Below are positions 17,986 through 27,557 of a stretch of DNA of 64,000 nucleotides, in pieces. Both the position numbers and the translations under genes were made by a program. The notes under the pieces were generated by a model, which was not told the origin of the DNA, made no database searches, and saw only the letters and a list, made by a program, of their open reading frames with translations. Source of the DNA: AP-15 sp963702685 (GTDB taxonomy: Bacteria > Pseudomonadota > Alphaproteobacteria > ATCC43930 > CGMCC-115725). Within the stretch, counting starts at the first letter, position 1, and every line of letters begins with the position of its first letter. The DNA is taken from NCBI GenBank assembly GCA_963702685.1, contig CAVPDQ010000006.1, positions 186,001-250,000 on the forward strand, read 5' to 3'.

Positions 17986-18423
17986 ATGGACGACGAGAGG
18001 AGCGCAGTGAGCGCGGAAACGCAACAGCGGCCGCCGGCCTGGCTCGGCTTTTGGCTGCCGTTGTTCGTGGCGGCGGCGCTGGCGGTGATCGGCGCGTTCG
18101 CCGCCAGCCGCGGGCGGCAGCCGGGCGACTATGCGTGCGGCCTCGCCCTCTTTCTCGGCGCGGTCGCTTTTGCCTTTTTGTGGCTGAAGCGGCGGCTCGA
18201 CGGCGGCGCGGGCTGGAGCGACTTTCTGCTGGTCGACGACATGTGCAGCCTTGCCTTCGTCATCCCGATGTTCACGGTCATCGGGATTTTCGGCCTCTTT
18301 CTCGGCGCCGCGCACCAGGGAAGGCTGCACGTCGCCGGGGTGGCGCTCTTTGTCGTCAGCGGGCTCTTCATCTTTTTCGACATCAAGCACGTCTTCGATT
18401 GCCGCGAGCGGGAGCACCGCTGA
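17986..18423 (+). CDS. Small integral membrane protein of unknown function
   Basis: 145 residues with four predicted membrane helices: WLGFWLPLFVAAALAVIGAF, YACGLALFLGAVAFAFLWL, LAFVIPMFTVIGIFGLFLG and VAGVALFVVSGLFIFFDI. A GAGGAG ribosome site precedes ATG 17986. No known motif was recognised. Its stop codon is immediately followed by the pdxY start, so the two are probably co-transcribed. Divergent from the CoA-lyase gene. Confidence 0.75.
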   Translation: MDDERSAVSAETQQRPPAWLGFWLPLFVAAALAVIGAFAASRGRQPGDYACGLALFLGAVAFAFLWLKRRLDGGAGWSDFLLVDDMCSLAFVIPMFTVIGIFGLFLGAAHQGRLHVAGVALFVVSGLFIFFDIKHVFDCREREHR

Positions 18424-18424
18424 C

Positions 18425-19267
18425 ATGCCGACGGTGCTGTCGATCCAGTCCTGGGTCGCCTGCGGCATGGTCGGCAACAATGCGGCCCTCTTCGCGTTGC
18501 AGCGGCTCGGCGTCGAGGCGTGGTCGCTCAACACCGTCGCATTTTCGAACCATACCGGCTACGGCAAATGGCGCAGCGGCGCGGTGCCGGCGGCCGAGAT
18601 CGCGGCCTTATTCCAGGGGATTGTCGAGCTCGGCGCCTTGCCGCGCTGCGACGCGGTGCTGTCGGGCTATCTCGGCGGCTGCGACAAGGGCGGGGTGCTG
18701 CTCGATATCGTCGGGCGGACCAAAGAAGCAAACCCGCGCGCGCTCTATTGCTGCGACCCGGTGATGGGCGATTTCGGGACGGGCTGGTATGTCGGCGAGG
18801 GCGTGCGCGAATTCTATCGCGACCGGGCAATGGCGGCGGCCGACATCGTCACGCCGAACCGGTTCGAGCTCGAATGGCTGACCGGCAAGCCGGTCGAAAG
18901 CCTGGCCGAGGCTGCGGACGCCGCGACGGCGTTGCGCCGGCGGGGACCGGGAATTGTGCTGGTGACGAGCCTCGAGCCCGCCTCGGACCGGCTCGCCGCC
19001 ATCGCCGCGGCGGCGGACGGTGTCTGGGTCGTGGAGACCCCGCGCCTGCCGATCGAAGCGACCGGCTGCGGCGATGCGGTCGCCGCGCTCTTTCTCGCCT
19101 GGCTGCTCAAAGGGAAAACCGCGCCGGAAGCGCTCGCCGTGACGATCGCCGCGATCTGGGGGGTCGTCGAGGCGACACTGCGCGCGCCAAACGGCGAATT
19201 GGCGCTGGTCGCGGCCCAGGACGAGCTTGTCGCGCCAAGCCGCACGCTGGCGTTGCGGCGTCTCTAA
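18425..19267 (+). CDS. pdxY: Pyridoxal kinase PdxY
   Basis: 280 residues from ATG 18425, one base after the preceding stop codon. LSIQSWVACGMVGNNAA, LNTVAFSNHTGYG and CDPVMGD are the pyridoxal-kinase substrate motifs; TPNRFELEWLTG follows. The ribokinase-like anion hole ATGCGDAVAALFLAWLL near residue 215 contains the catalytic Asp. It phosphorylates pyridoxal with ATP in the salvage route to PLP, the cofactor needed for example by the aminotransferase at 59-60 kb. Confidence 0.93.
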   Translation: MPTVLSIQSWVACGMVGNNAALFALQRLGVEAWSLNTVAFSNHTGYGKWRSGAVPAAEIAALFQGIVELGALPRCDAVLSGYLGGCDKGGVLLDIVGRTKEANPRALYCCDPVMGDFGTGWYVGEGVREFYRDRAMAAADIVTPNRFELEWLTGKPVESLAEAADAATALRRRGPGIVLVTSLEPASDRLAAIAAAADGVWVVETPRLPIEATGCGDAVAALFLAWLLKGKTAPEALAVTIAAIWGVVEATLRAPNGELALVAAQDELVAPSRTLALRRL

Positions 19268-19282
19268 GCTGGAGGGATCGAG

Positions 19283-20035
19283 ATGGATGCATCAGACAAA
19301 ATCGCCGTCGTCACCGGGGCCGGGAGCGGGATCGGCCGTGCCTCGGCATTGGCGCTTGTCGAGACCGGATTTACCGTCGCGTTGGCCGGCCGGCGCCGCG
19401 AGATGCTCGAAGAAACCGCCGCGCTCGCCACATCGCCGCGCACCCTCGTCGTGCCGACCGATGTTTCCGATCCGGCGCAGATCGCGGCCCTGTTCGAGAA
19501 GGTGCGGGCGACCTATGGCCGGATCGACCTCCTCTTCAACAACGCCGGCATCAGCACCCGCGGCATCCCGTTCGAAGACCTGACTTTGGAGCAGTGGTCG
19601 AATGTCGTCGCGGTCAACCTGACCGGCTCGTTCCTGTGCGCCCAGCACGCGTTCCGCATGATGAAGAGCCAGACGCCGCAGGGCGGGCGGATCATCAACA
19701 ACGGCTCGGTCTCGGCCCATGTGCCGCGGCGCAGCTCGACCCCTTATGTCGCGACCAAGCACGCGCTGACCGGGCTCACCCGGTCATTGTCGCTCGACGG
19801 GCGGCCCTACGACATCGCCTGCGGCCAGATCGACATCGGCAACGCCGCCACCAGCCGCAACGAGGACACCGCGCAGGGCCGGCTGCAGGCGACCGGCCGG
19901 GTCGAGGCCGAGCCGCGCATGGATGTCGCGCATGTCGCCCGCGCGGTCGTCTACATGGCCACCCTGCCGCTCGACGCCAACGTCCAGTTTATGACCGTGA
20001 TGGCAACCAAAATGCCCTATATCGGCCGCGGCTGA
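19283..20035 (+). CDS. Short-chain dehydrogenase/reductase
   Basis: 250 residues with classical SDR motifs: VVTGAGSGIGRASALAL (cofactor binding), LLFNNAGIS, and the catalytic Ser and YVATK (YxxxK) near residues 140-160. RRREM after the second strand suggests NADP(H) preference. The C-terminal CGQIDIGNAATS replaces the more usual PG motif. It would oxidise or reduce a hydroxyl/keto group of unknown substrate. GGAGGG precedes ATG 19283, 15 nt after pdxY. Confidence 0.9.
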   Translation: MDASDKIAVVTGAGSGIGRASALALVETGFTVALAGRRREMLEETAALATSPRTLVVPTDVSDPAQIAALFEKVRATYGRIDLLFNNAGISTRGIPFEDLTLEQWSNVVAVNLTGSFLCAQHAFRMMKSQTPQGGRIINNGSVSAHVPRRSSTPYVATKHALTGLTRSLSLDGRPYDIACGQIDIGNAATSRNEDTAQGRLQATGRVEAEPRMDVAHVARAVVYMATLPLDANVQFMTVMATKMPYIGRG

Positions 20036-20127
20036 AGATGTAGGTATCGGCACCGCCCGATGCCGGTCGCAAACAAAGGGGAGCTGGTGCCCGATCTCGT
20101 GTATTTTGGATCGCCGGCTGTCTCGGG

Positions 20128-22760
20128 TTGGGGAATATCGAGCTGCCGACGGTCAGATGGCCCGAACCGCTGGAGTTTCAGCCGAGCCTGGCAGACCGCG
20201 TAAGGGAGTGGCCGGCCCTAATCGAATTGCTGGCCGGCCGATCGCGCCAGCGCATTTTGCTGCTCGAGGGGCCCAGCGGCCTCGGAAAGTCGGCGCTGAT
20301 CCGCCAGACGGCAGCGTACGCAAGGAGCTTGGACGTCCCGGTGGTTCAGATAGACTTGAAAGGGGGTGGGCTGGACGTCGAGGGGATTTGGGCCAGTTCG
20401 ATCTCGATTTGGGCCAGAACCTGCCGAACTTTTCCCGCGAGGGGGCGAGAAAGACCCATTTGCTGCGCAAGGACCTTCGCGGGTTGCGCCAGCCCGCGCT
20501 GGTCATTTTCGACACCTACGAGGGTTGCGCTGGAAACAAGCCCGTCGTGGACTGGCTCGATCAGCAGTTTCTCTCCGAAGTCGAAACGGCTCTGGGCCTG
20601 GCCGTAATCGTCGCGGGACAGCATGTCCCCAACTCCAGGGGAGCTCGTTGGCGTGATTTGTCTCGGCATTTTAGCTTGGAGCCGATTACCGAAATCGAGC
20701 ATTGGAGATCATGGGTCGAACAGCATTACCCCGATTTCCAGAAGAAAGGCGCCGACCTTAACACCGTTATGATGTGTGCTCAGGGCAATCCTGCGGTCGT
20801 GTCTAACCTCTGCGAAACGATTTCCAAAAGTTGAGTTCACCAGTGGAACTCGGTCCGGGATCTCCTGCAACAGATCGAGAAGGCAAAAGGTGATACTCGC
20901 GTCCAGTCTGCTCTTAATGTCGAATTCTTGGTAATGACGCGACCGGAGCCTGAGCGGGAGCCGCTGCGCGCCGGACTGGACGCAGCGGCGATACTCCACT
21001 GGTTTGATGCCGAGCTGCTGGAAAAGGTCTTGGAAATCCCGCGGGGCGAGGCACGAGGCCGGCTGGATACGCTCACGCATCATTCCTTCGTTGAACATTA
21101 TCGGGGAGCATCGGACCAGCGCTTCAACCTGCATGAGTAGACGAGGCTGGGTTGGCGACAGAAGCTCGCCGCCGAGCACGGCGAACGATTTCGCGCGCTG
21201 TCGGCCCGAGCTTCGGCTTGCTTTGCCGATACTGACATTCCTGCCGGTCGGATCGAATGGATCTATCATCTGCTCTGCGGTGATCCCGACCTCGGCGCGT
21301 CGGAATTGGAGAGATTGGACAGGGAATGGTCGGGGTCTGCGCGCCCCGAAGATCTCAACGCGCTCACGGCGACGCTCCAGGAGCTCGTGGACACCCATCT
21401 CGTCGGGGGTAGGGCACGCTCCCGCGCGCTGCTCGCCATCGCCTGGCGTCGCGTGCTCCGAGGCGAAGCCTCAGGACTGGCCGAAGTTGCCGCAGAAGCT
21501 TTGAGGCTTGCACAGGTGGCCGGGGACAAGCCCGCGGAGGCAGACGCGAGGTGTATGGAAGGCGATGTGCTGGAAGCCCAGGGTAAGCTGGCGGCGGCGC
21601 AAACGGCCTTCGACCAATACCTGGCGATCAGCCGGCGGCTGGCGGAGCAGGATCCGAGCAATGCCGGCTGGCAGCGGGATCTGGCGGTGGCGCATAGCCG
21701 TGTCGGCGGTGTGCGGCAGGCCCAGGGTAATCTGGCGGCGGCGCAGACGGCATTCGATCAATACCTGGCGATCAGCCGGCGGCTGGCGGGGCGGGACCCG
21801 AGCAATGCCGGCTGGCAGCGGAGTTTGGCGGTGGCGCATAACCGTGTCGGCAATGTGCTGCAGGCCCAGGGTAAGCTGGCGGCGGCGCAGGCGGCCTTCG
21901 ACCAAAACCTGGCGATCTTCCGGCGGCTGGCGGAGCAGGACCCGAGCAATGCCGGCTGGCAGCGGGAGCTGGCGGTGGGGCATAGCCGAGTCGGCGATGT
22001 GCTGCAGGCGCAGGGTAAGCTGGCGGCGGCGCAGGCGGCCTTCGACCAATACCTGGCGATCAGCCGGCGGCTGGCGGAGCAGGATCCGAGCAATGCCGGC
22101 TGGCAGCGGGATCTGGCGGTTGCGCATAGCAAAGTCGGCGATGTGCTGCAGGCCCAGGGTAAGCTGGCGGCGGCGCAGGCGGCCTTCGACCAATACCTGG
22201 CGATCATCCGGCGGCTGGCGGAACGGGACCCGAGCAATGCCGGCTGGCAGCGGGAGCTGGCGGTGGGGCATAGCCGAGTCGGCGATGTGCTGCAGGCGCA
22301 GGGTAAGCTGGCGGCGGCGCAGGCGGCCTTCGACCAAAACTTGGCGATCTTCCGACGGCTGGCGGAGCAGGACCCGGGCAATGCCGGCTGGCAGCGAGAG
22401 CTGGCGGTGGCGTACAGCAAGGTCGGGAGCGTGCAGCAGGCCCAGGGTGAGTTGGCGGCGGCGCAAGCGGCCTTCGACCAAGACTTGGCGATCATCCGGC
22501 GACTGGCGGAACGGGACCCGAGCAATATCGGCTGGCAGCGGGATCAGGCCCTAGGCTGTCTCCGAATTGCCCGCATTGCTGTCGCGACCGGCAGGAACGA
22601 TATCGGCTTGCCACTCTACGAGGAGTCACTGGGCATCTTCGCTGCCTTGGTAGAACGAGCGCCCGGGTTCGTTCAGTGGACCGAAGACAAGAACATCGTG
22701 GAGAACGAACTGGCGGCGCTCAGAGGGCTCACGACGCCCGCTCCGGAGGGCCAAGGGTAG
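20128..22760 (+). pseudogene. Decayed AAA/NTPase with C-terminal tetratricopeptide repeats
   Basis: The N-terminal part has a Walker A motif (LLLEGPSGLGKSALI) and, after a frame change near 20390, a Walker B-like ALVIFDTYEG. The same frame then meets TGA at 20832 and TAG at 21138, with recognisable protein on both sides (RDLLQQIEKAKGD, LDAAAILHWFDAELL, then LAAEHGERFRALSA). The C-terminal ~480 residues are seven 48-residue TPR-type repeats without a stop. An intact ancestor would be ~877 residues. The N-terminal half is less GC-rich than the neighbours. The TPR part could still be expressed from TTG 21306. STAND-like signalling NTPases have this layout; the role is unknown. Confidence 0.8.
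21561..22568 (+). repeat. Seven tandem 144-bp repeats encoding 48-residue TPR units
   Basis: Units begin at 21561, 21705, 21849, 21993, 22137, 22281 and 22425, spaced exactly 144 bp. Each codes for a GDVLQAQGKLAAAQAAFDQ-type helix pair followed by RRLAEQDPSNAGWQRELAV. The near-identity at DNA level points to recent unequal exchange or gene conversion within the array. The units are longer than the canonical 34-residue TPR. Confidence 0.92.
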
Positions 22761-22886
22761 GGCCGGCAAGCCGTTGTGTCTTCTCGCCGACGCCGATCGT
22801 GTCAGGCGGTGATATCGCGGGGATCGGTCCGGGGCCAAATCGTCGCCATATGATGTGCCATTGCAGGAAGCGCGCGAAGGTCTGCG

Positions 22887-23552
22887 GTGCCCACTCTCGT
22901 CATCTTCGATTGCGACGGGGTGCTCGTCGACAGCGAGCGGATCTTTGCCCGCGTGCTCGGCGAGTGCCTGACCAAGGCCGCGTGCCCGGCGACGGCGGAC
23001 GAGGCGCTGGTGCTCGGCTTCGGGCGCAATCGTGCGACGCTGACGGCCGCGATCGAGGTGCGGTTTGGCCGCACCTTGTCGGACGGCTTCTTTGAAGCGA
23101 TGCGCGCCCGCACCGCGCTCGTCCTCGAGCAGGAGCTCGAAGCGATGCCCGGCGTCGCCGCGCTGCTCGCGGCCTTGCCGGGGCGGCGCTGTGTCGCTTC
23201 CAACGGCCATCTCGAGCGGGTGCGCGAGCGGCTGGCGCTGACCGGGCTGTTGCCGTTTTTCGACCCGCATGTGTTCAGCGCGATCCAAGTCGCGGCCGGC
23301 AAGCCGGCGCCCGACCTCTTTCTGTTTGCCGCCGAGCGCCTCGGCGTCGTGCCTCCGGATTGCCTCGTGATCGAGGACAGCCTCGCCGGGGTCGAGGCGG
23401 CGCGGGCGGCGGGAATGGCGGTGGTCGGGTTTTGCGGCGGCAGCCACTGCCCGAAAGGCCACGCCGAGACGCTGACCGCCGCGGGCTGCATGCAAGTGTT
23501 CGGGCGGATGGCCGATCTCGCCCGGTTTCTCAGCGAGGCACGATGCGCATAA
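22887..23552 (+). CDS. HAD superfamily (subfamily IA) phosphatase
   Basis: 221 residues from GTG 22887. VIFDCDGVLVDSE is HAD motif I (nucleophile and acid/base Asp), RCVASNGH is motif II, and GKPAPDLFLFAAERL with VIEDSLAGVEAA supplies motifs III and IV. It resembles phosphoglycolate phosphatase or sugar-phosphate phosphatases; the substrate cannot be assigned. Its last 10 nt overlap the start of the phosphodiesterase gene, so the two are likely coupled. Confidence 0.9.
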   Translation: MPTLVIFDCDGVLVDSERIFARVLGECLTKAACPATADEALVLGFGRNRATLTAAIEVRFGRTLSDGFFEAMRARTALVLEQELEAMPGVAALLAALPGRRCVASNGHLERVRERLALTGLLPFFDPHVFSAIQVAAGKPAPDLFLFAAERLGVVPPDCLVIEDSLAGVEAARAAGMAVVGFCGGSHCPKGHAETLTAAGCMQVFGRMADLARFLSEARCA

Positions 23553-24373
23553 TCCAGATCACCGACACGCATCTGAGCGCCGGCAAGCCGCATTTCGCCG
23601 GCAACTGGCCGCCGCTCGCGCAATGGATCGACAGCGAGCAGCCCGACCTCGTGATCCATACCGGCGACGTTACGATCGACGGCGCCGGCGCCGAGGACGA
23701 TATGGCGCACGCCGCCCGGCTGCTGAGAGATCTGGCGGCGCCGGTGCGCGCGCTTCCCGGCAACCACGATGTCGGCGACGCGCTGCATCGCCGCCAGCCG
23801 ATCGACGATGCGCGGCTCGCGCGCTGGCGCGCCCATTTCGGCCCCGACCGGTGGATCGAGGACATCGCCGGCTGGCGCCTCGTCGGCTTCAATGCGCTGT
23901 TGCTCGGCAGCAGCCTTGCCGAGGAAGCCGCGCAAGCCGGCTGGCTCGAAGCCGTCACCGCGGGCGCGGCGGGCCGGCGGGTCGCCTGGTTTCTGCACAA
24001 ACCGCTGTTTCTCGATACCCCCGAGGAAAGCGACACCGGATATTGGTCGGTAAAGCCCGAGCCGCGGGCGCGGTTGATGGATTTGCTGCGGCGTCATCGA
24101 GTGACGCTCGTCGCCAGCGGACATCTGCACAAGGCGCGCGACTTTCAGCTTGAGGGCACGCGCTACCTCTGGGCGCCGGCGTCGAGCTTTCTGGTCGGCG
24201 ACATGCAGCCGGCAATGCCCGGCGAAAAGCGGCTCGGCGCGGTGCGCTACGAATTGGCTGCGGCCGGCCTCGGCGCCGAGATCGTCGCGGTGCCGGGCCT
24301 CACCGAACATTGGCTCGACCCGGTGATCCAGGAGGTCTATCCGCGCCAGCCGGAGCCCGTGGCGCGCCCATAG
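23543..24373 (+). CDS. Calcineurin-like metallophosphoesterase (CpdA/Icc-like)
   Basis: 276 residues starting at ATG 23543 within the previous gene. The metal-binding series is complete: RIIQITDTHLSAG (DxH), VIHTGDVTIDG (GDxxxD), ALPGNHDVGD (GNHD), WFLHKPLF and VASGHLHKARDF (GHxH). It would hydrolyse phosphodiesters or phosphomonoesters with two metals. The family includes cAMP phosphodiesterases, of interest because an adenylate cyclase and a cyclic-nucleotide-type channel are also encoded in the window; that link is only inference. Confidence 0.88.
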   Translation: MRIIQITDTHLSAGKPHFAGNWPPLAQWIDSEQPDLVIHTGDVTIDGAGAEDDMAHAARLLRDLAAPVRALPGNHDVGDALHRRQPIDDARLARWRAHFGPDRWIEDIAGWRLVGFNALLLGSSLAEEAAQAGWLEAVTAGAAGRRVAWFLHKPLFLDTPEESDTGYWSVKPEPRARLMDLLRRHRVTLVASGHLHKARDFQLEGTRYLWAPASSFLVGDMQPAMPGEKRLGAVRYELAAAGLGAEIVAVPGLTEHWLDPVIQEVYPRQPEPVARP

Positions 24374-24569
24374 CCGCGACGGCCGACGCCGAAAAATTAC
24401 CCAGCCTGCTCCCAGCCTGCCCACCGAATAATCAACATCGCCCAGAACGCGCCCGGCGCTCGCGGTGCAAACCGGGCGGTTTCGGCCGGCGACCGAATGG
24501 CCGGCGCGCGATGGTACGGTATTTGCTGCTGTGTCCAGGTCTGCCGTATTCGACAAAGGCGTGGCCGGA

Positions 24570-25853
24570 ATGAGCTCGAGCAACAAAAATCGGATCCGCG
24601 GCGCCGCTCTCGCTTGCGCACTGCTCGGATTGTCGCTGCCGGCGTTGGCCGAGGATTACGTCGCGCAGGCGGCGCCTGCTGCTGCTCCGCCACCCGCTGC
24701 CGCATCGCCACCCGCTGCCGCATCGCCGGGCCCGCCGGGCGCGCCGCCGCCTGCCGCCGCCCCGACCTCGCCGTTGATCGCGCCGTCGATCACCGGCCCG
24801 CTCGCGATCCAATTGCCGCCGACCAAATATACGATCGGAGCGCTCGGCGACATCTATCTCAACGGCGTCGCCAGCGGTCTCGGGCAATGGCAAAACAACC
24901 CGTTTCCCGGCAACCGTGCCTGGCAGCCGGATCTGTCGAATGGCCAATTCTTCGTCCAGAAGACCGACGGCCTCGTCCAGTTTTACGCGCAGGGCGGCGC
25001 CTATTCGATCAGCTCGCTGGGGGCGCCCTATTTGTCCGCGGCCCAGGCCACCTTTGGCCAGAATTCGCCGGCCGGAAATCTGTTCGGCTGGTTCCCGCAG
25101 GGCTTTGTCAAGCTCGCCCCGACCGATTCCTTTTCGATCGAGGGCGGCAAATTGCCGACGCTGATCGGCGCCGAATACACGTTTTCGTTTGAAAACATCA
25201 ATATCGAGCGCGGCCTCCTGTGGAACCAGGAAAACGCGGTCAACAAAGGCGTGCAGGGCAACTACACGATCGGTCCGGTGGCGCTCTCGCTGTCATGGAA
25301 CGACGGCTTCGATTCGGGCGTCTACAACTGGCTCACCGGTGCGGCCACCTACACGCTGAACCCGGCCAATTCCTTCGAGTTCGCCGCCGGCGGCAATCTC
25401 GGCAGCACCAATATCGCGACCTTGCGCACCCCGTTGCTCCAGGCCAATTCCCAAATCTACAACCTGATCTATACTTATAATTCGGACCCGTGGATCATCC
25501 AGCCATATTTCCAGGCGACCCATGTCCCGACCAACCACAGGATCGGCATCGATGCCAGCGCCTCGACCTTTGGCGGCGCGCTGCTGGTCAACTATAATCT
25601 CGGCTCGGGGTTCAACCTCGGCGGCCGGGTCGAATATATCGGCACGACCGGCGCCAACAATCTGCTCTACGGGCCGGGCAGCGGCGCCTTCTCGTTTACC
25701 CTGACGCCGACCTACCAATACAAATATTTCTTCGCCCGCGCCGAGTTCTCCTGGGTCAAGGCCAACGGCGTGACCGCCGGCTCCGCTCTCGGCCCCAATC
25801 TCGACGGCACCTCGCAAACCCGGGTCATGGTCGAAACCGGAATCATGTTCTAA
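24570..25853 (+). CDS. Outer-membrane beta-barrel porin (OmpL/bbp2-like)
   Basis: 427 residues from ATG 24570, with signal peptide AALACALLGLSLPALA. A Pro/Ala-rich linker follows (residues ~30-65), partly built from an 18-bp direct repeat at about 24689-24730. The rest is a barrel with many alternating aromatic strands; SIEGGKLPTLIGAEYTFSF and NINIERGLLWNQENAVN match the putative beta-barrel porin-2 family. The protein ends in an amphipathic strand with a terminal Phe (MVETGIMF), the outer-membrane assembly signal. It probably admits small solutes; specificity unknown. Confidence 0.85.
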   Translation: MSSSNKNRIRGAALACALLGLSLPALAEDYVAQAAPAAAPPPAAASPPAAASPGPPGAPPPAAAPTSPLIAPSITGPLAIQLPPTKYTIGALGDIYLNGVASGLGQWQNNPFPGNRAWQPDLSNGQFFVQKTDGLVQFYAQGGAYSISSLGAPYLSAAQATFGQNSPAGNLFGWFPQGFVKLAPTDSFSIEGGKLPTLIGAEYTFSFENINIERGLLWNQENAVNKGVQGNYTIGPVALSLSWNDGFDSGVYNWLTGAATYTLNPANSFEFAAGGNLGSTNIATLRTPLLQANSQIYNLIYTYNSDPWIIQPYFQATHVPTNHRIGIDASASTFGGALLVNYNLGSGFNLGGRVEYIGTTGANNLLYGPGSGAFSFTLTPTYQYKYFFARAEFSWVKANGVTAGSALGPNLDGTSQTRVMVETGIMF

Positions 25854-25937
25854 AGCCCGAGCCCGGCGGCGAGATCGATACCGCGCGAGCAATTCGACCT
25901 TGCCGCGGGCGGAAGTCGCAGGGCTCGTACGATAAGC

Positions 25938-26014
<77 letters not shown>

Positions 26015-26072
26015 CGGAGAGGAATGTTCGTAGCGCGCGGCGTCGGGAGAAGCAACAAGTTCGGGTGACGGG

Positions 26073-27167
26073 TCAGCCGCCGCCGGGCGGGGCCGGCGCG
26101 ACGCCCTCGAGCGACGCCGCGGCGCTGCCGCGATCGGCACCCGACAGCAGCGGCGCGCGCGGATGCAGCACCCAGCCCGCGACATCGGCGGCGACTGTCG
26201 GCCCTTCGCGGTCGCGCAGCAGCATGTGATAGCCGTGCCGGTAAAAGGCGAGGCTGCGGCGGTCGCCGGAGTCGAGCGGCAGGCCGCGAATAAAGCGCGT
26301 GGTTGCTGCCTTTGGCACGATCTCGTCATGCGCGCCACACAGCACCAGCAGCGGCACCTTGAGGCGCGGGGCGGCGGCGAGCGCGGCGTCCATCAAATTG
26401 ACGAGGCCCCAGATCGTATCGACGCGGGTCTCTTTGATGACCATCGGGTCGCGCGCGAGCGCCCGCAGCATTTCGATATTGTCGGAAGGCATGCGGTGGA
26501 GGCCGCGGCCGGTCAGCTCCCAGCCCGGCGCCACGCGCACCGCGACCCACAACGCCGCGCGCGGCAGAAAATCCATCGTCGCCCGACCCCACACAGCCGG
26601 AGCGGCGAGGATCACCCCATCGACATCGGGGGTCGGGGTCCCCTCCGCGCCGGTGATCGCGACGATCGCGACGGCACCCCCCATGCTTTCGCCGAGCAGG
26701 TAAAGCGGCACGCCCGGATAGAGGCGGCGAAGGATTTGGCTCGCCGCGGCGGCGTCGGCGGCCAGCGCCGCACCACCCGGCCAACGCCCGCGGCCGGGTG
26801 CAGCACCAAAGCCGCGCTGGTCGTAGGCGTAGGTGGCGATGCCCGATTTGGCCCAGGCGGCGGCCGGAACGGCAAGAGCATGGCTGTAGTCGTTGAAGCC
26901 GTGCAGGCCGAGGATCACCGCTTTGGGCTTGGCCGGCGGCAGCCATTCGCGCAGCGGCAGGCTTTGGCCATCGGCGGTGACGAAATCACGACTGGTGAAG
27001 CGCGGCGTCGCGGGCGGGTCGATCTGCGCCGTCGCCGCGCTGTCGGCGCGGGACCGGTCAGGCAAGACCGGCGCGCATCCGGCCAGCATCAGCGATACGG
27101 CGATGACCCCGCCCCAGGCGCCGCGGCGCCGCAACGTCCACAAGCCAGCCTCTGCCGGATTAGTCAT
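26073..27167 (-). CDS. Alpha/beta hydrolase lipoprotein (monoacylglycerol lipase/lysophospholipase-like)
   Basis: 364 residues from ATG 27167. The N-terminus has a lipoprotein signal with lipobox (VSLMLAGC), so it is probably lipid-anchored in the envelope. VILGLHGFNDYSHA is the oxyanion region, LYLLGESMGGAVA the GxSxG nucleophile elbow (near residue 160), and LCGAHDEIVP and YRHGYHMLLRD supply Asp and His. It fits the serine aminopeptidase S33/lysophospholipase family. The substrate is presumably acylglycerol or lysophospholipid. Transcribed divergently from the zinc-finger/polA genes. Confidence 0.88.
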   Translation of the reverse strand: MTNPAEAGLWTLRRRGAWGGVIAVSLMLAGCAPVLPDRSRADSAATAQIDPPATPRFTSRDFVTADGQSLPLREWLPPAKPKAVILGLHGFNDYSHALAVPAAAWAKSGIATYAYDQRGFGAAPGRGRWPGGAALAADAAAASQILRRLYPGVPLYLLGESMGGAVAIVAITGAEGTPTPDVDGVILAAPAVWGRATMDFLPRAALWVAVRVAPGWELTGRGLHRMPSDNIEMLRALARDPMVIKETRVDTIWGLVNLMDAALAAAPRLKVPLLVLCGAHDEIVPKAATTRFIRGLPLDSGDRRSLAFYRHGYHMLLRDREGPTVAADVAGWVLHPRAPLLSGADRGSAAASLEGVAPAPPGGG

Positions 27168-27294
27168 GCCAGCCGGGTCGCGAGCCACCCGAGCCGGCGA
27201 TTGATCGAATCGCCGCAACGGGTATCATCGGAGTGATCGCATGGTCAACCAGGCCGCCCCGCACTGCGGCCGGCGCACAGCTATAGGCGGGCGA

Positions 27295-27540
27295 ATGGAA
27301 CCTTTCGAGACCATATACATCGACGATTGGGTGGTGGCCTGCAATGGCGGCGGCGGCCCGCTCGGCCACCCGCGGGTCTACCTCAACCTGGCGCCGGCGG
27401 GCCGGGTCGAATGCCCCTATTGCTCGCGGCTCTACCTCAATCGAGCGGCGGCAGGGCCCAATCGAGCGGCAGGGCCCGGCGCAGAACCGGGAGCGGGCAG
27501 CGATCCGCCCCACGGGCCGCAACCGCAGCGGCAAGCTTGA
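27295..27540 (+). CDS. Zinc-finger (zf-CHCC) domain protein
   Basis: 81 residues from ATG 27295 (an upstream ATG at 27241 is possible but lacks family support). VACNGGGGPLGHPRVYLNL and VECPYCSRLYL form the C-H-C-C zinc site, as in small alphaproteobacterial proteins and the mitochondrial complex I subunit NDUFS6. The tail is low complexity (NRAAAGPNRAAGPG), generated by a short direct repeat at ~27440-27478. It lies 17 nt upstream of polA and may be co-transcribed with it. The role is unknown beyond zinc binding. Confidence 0.85.
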   Translation: MEPFETIYIDDWVVACNGGGGPLGHPRVYLNLAPAGRVECPYCSRLYLNRAAAGPNRAAGPGAEPGAGSDPPHGPQPQRQA

Positions 27541-27557
27541 GGCGGCGAGGAAAAAGA

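Noticed and set aside
21471..22481. Long reverse-strand open frame with regular repeats
   Set aside because: Mirror image of the seven TPR units; the repeats and open frame follow from the sense strand.
21561..22568. CRISPR-like array
   Set aside because: The 144-bp units are continuous coding sequence without spacers.
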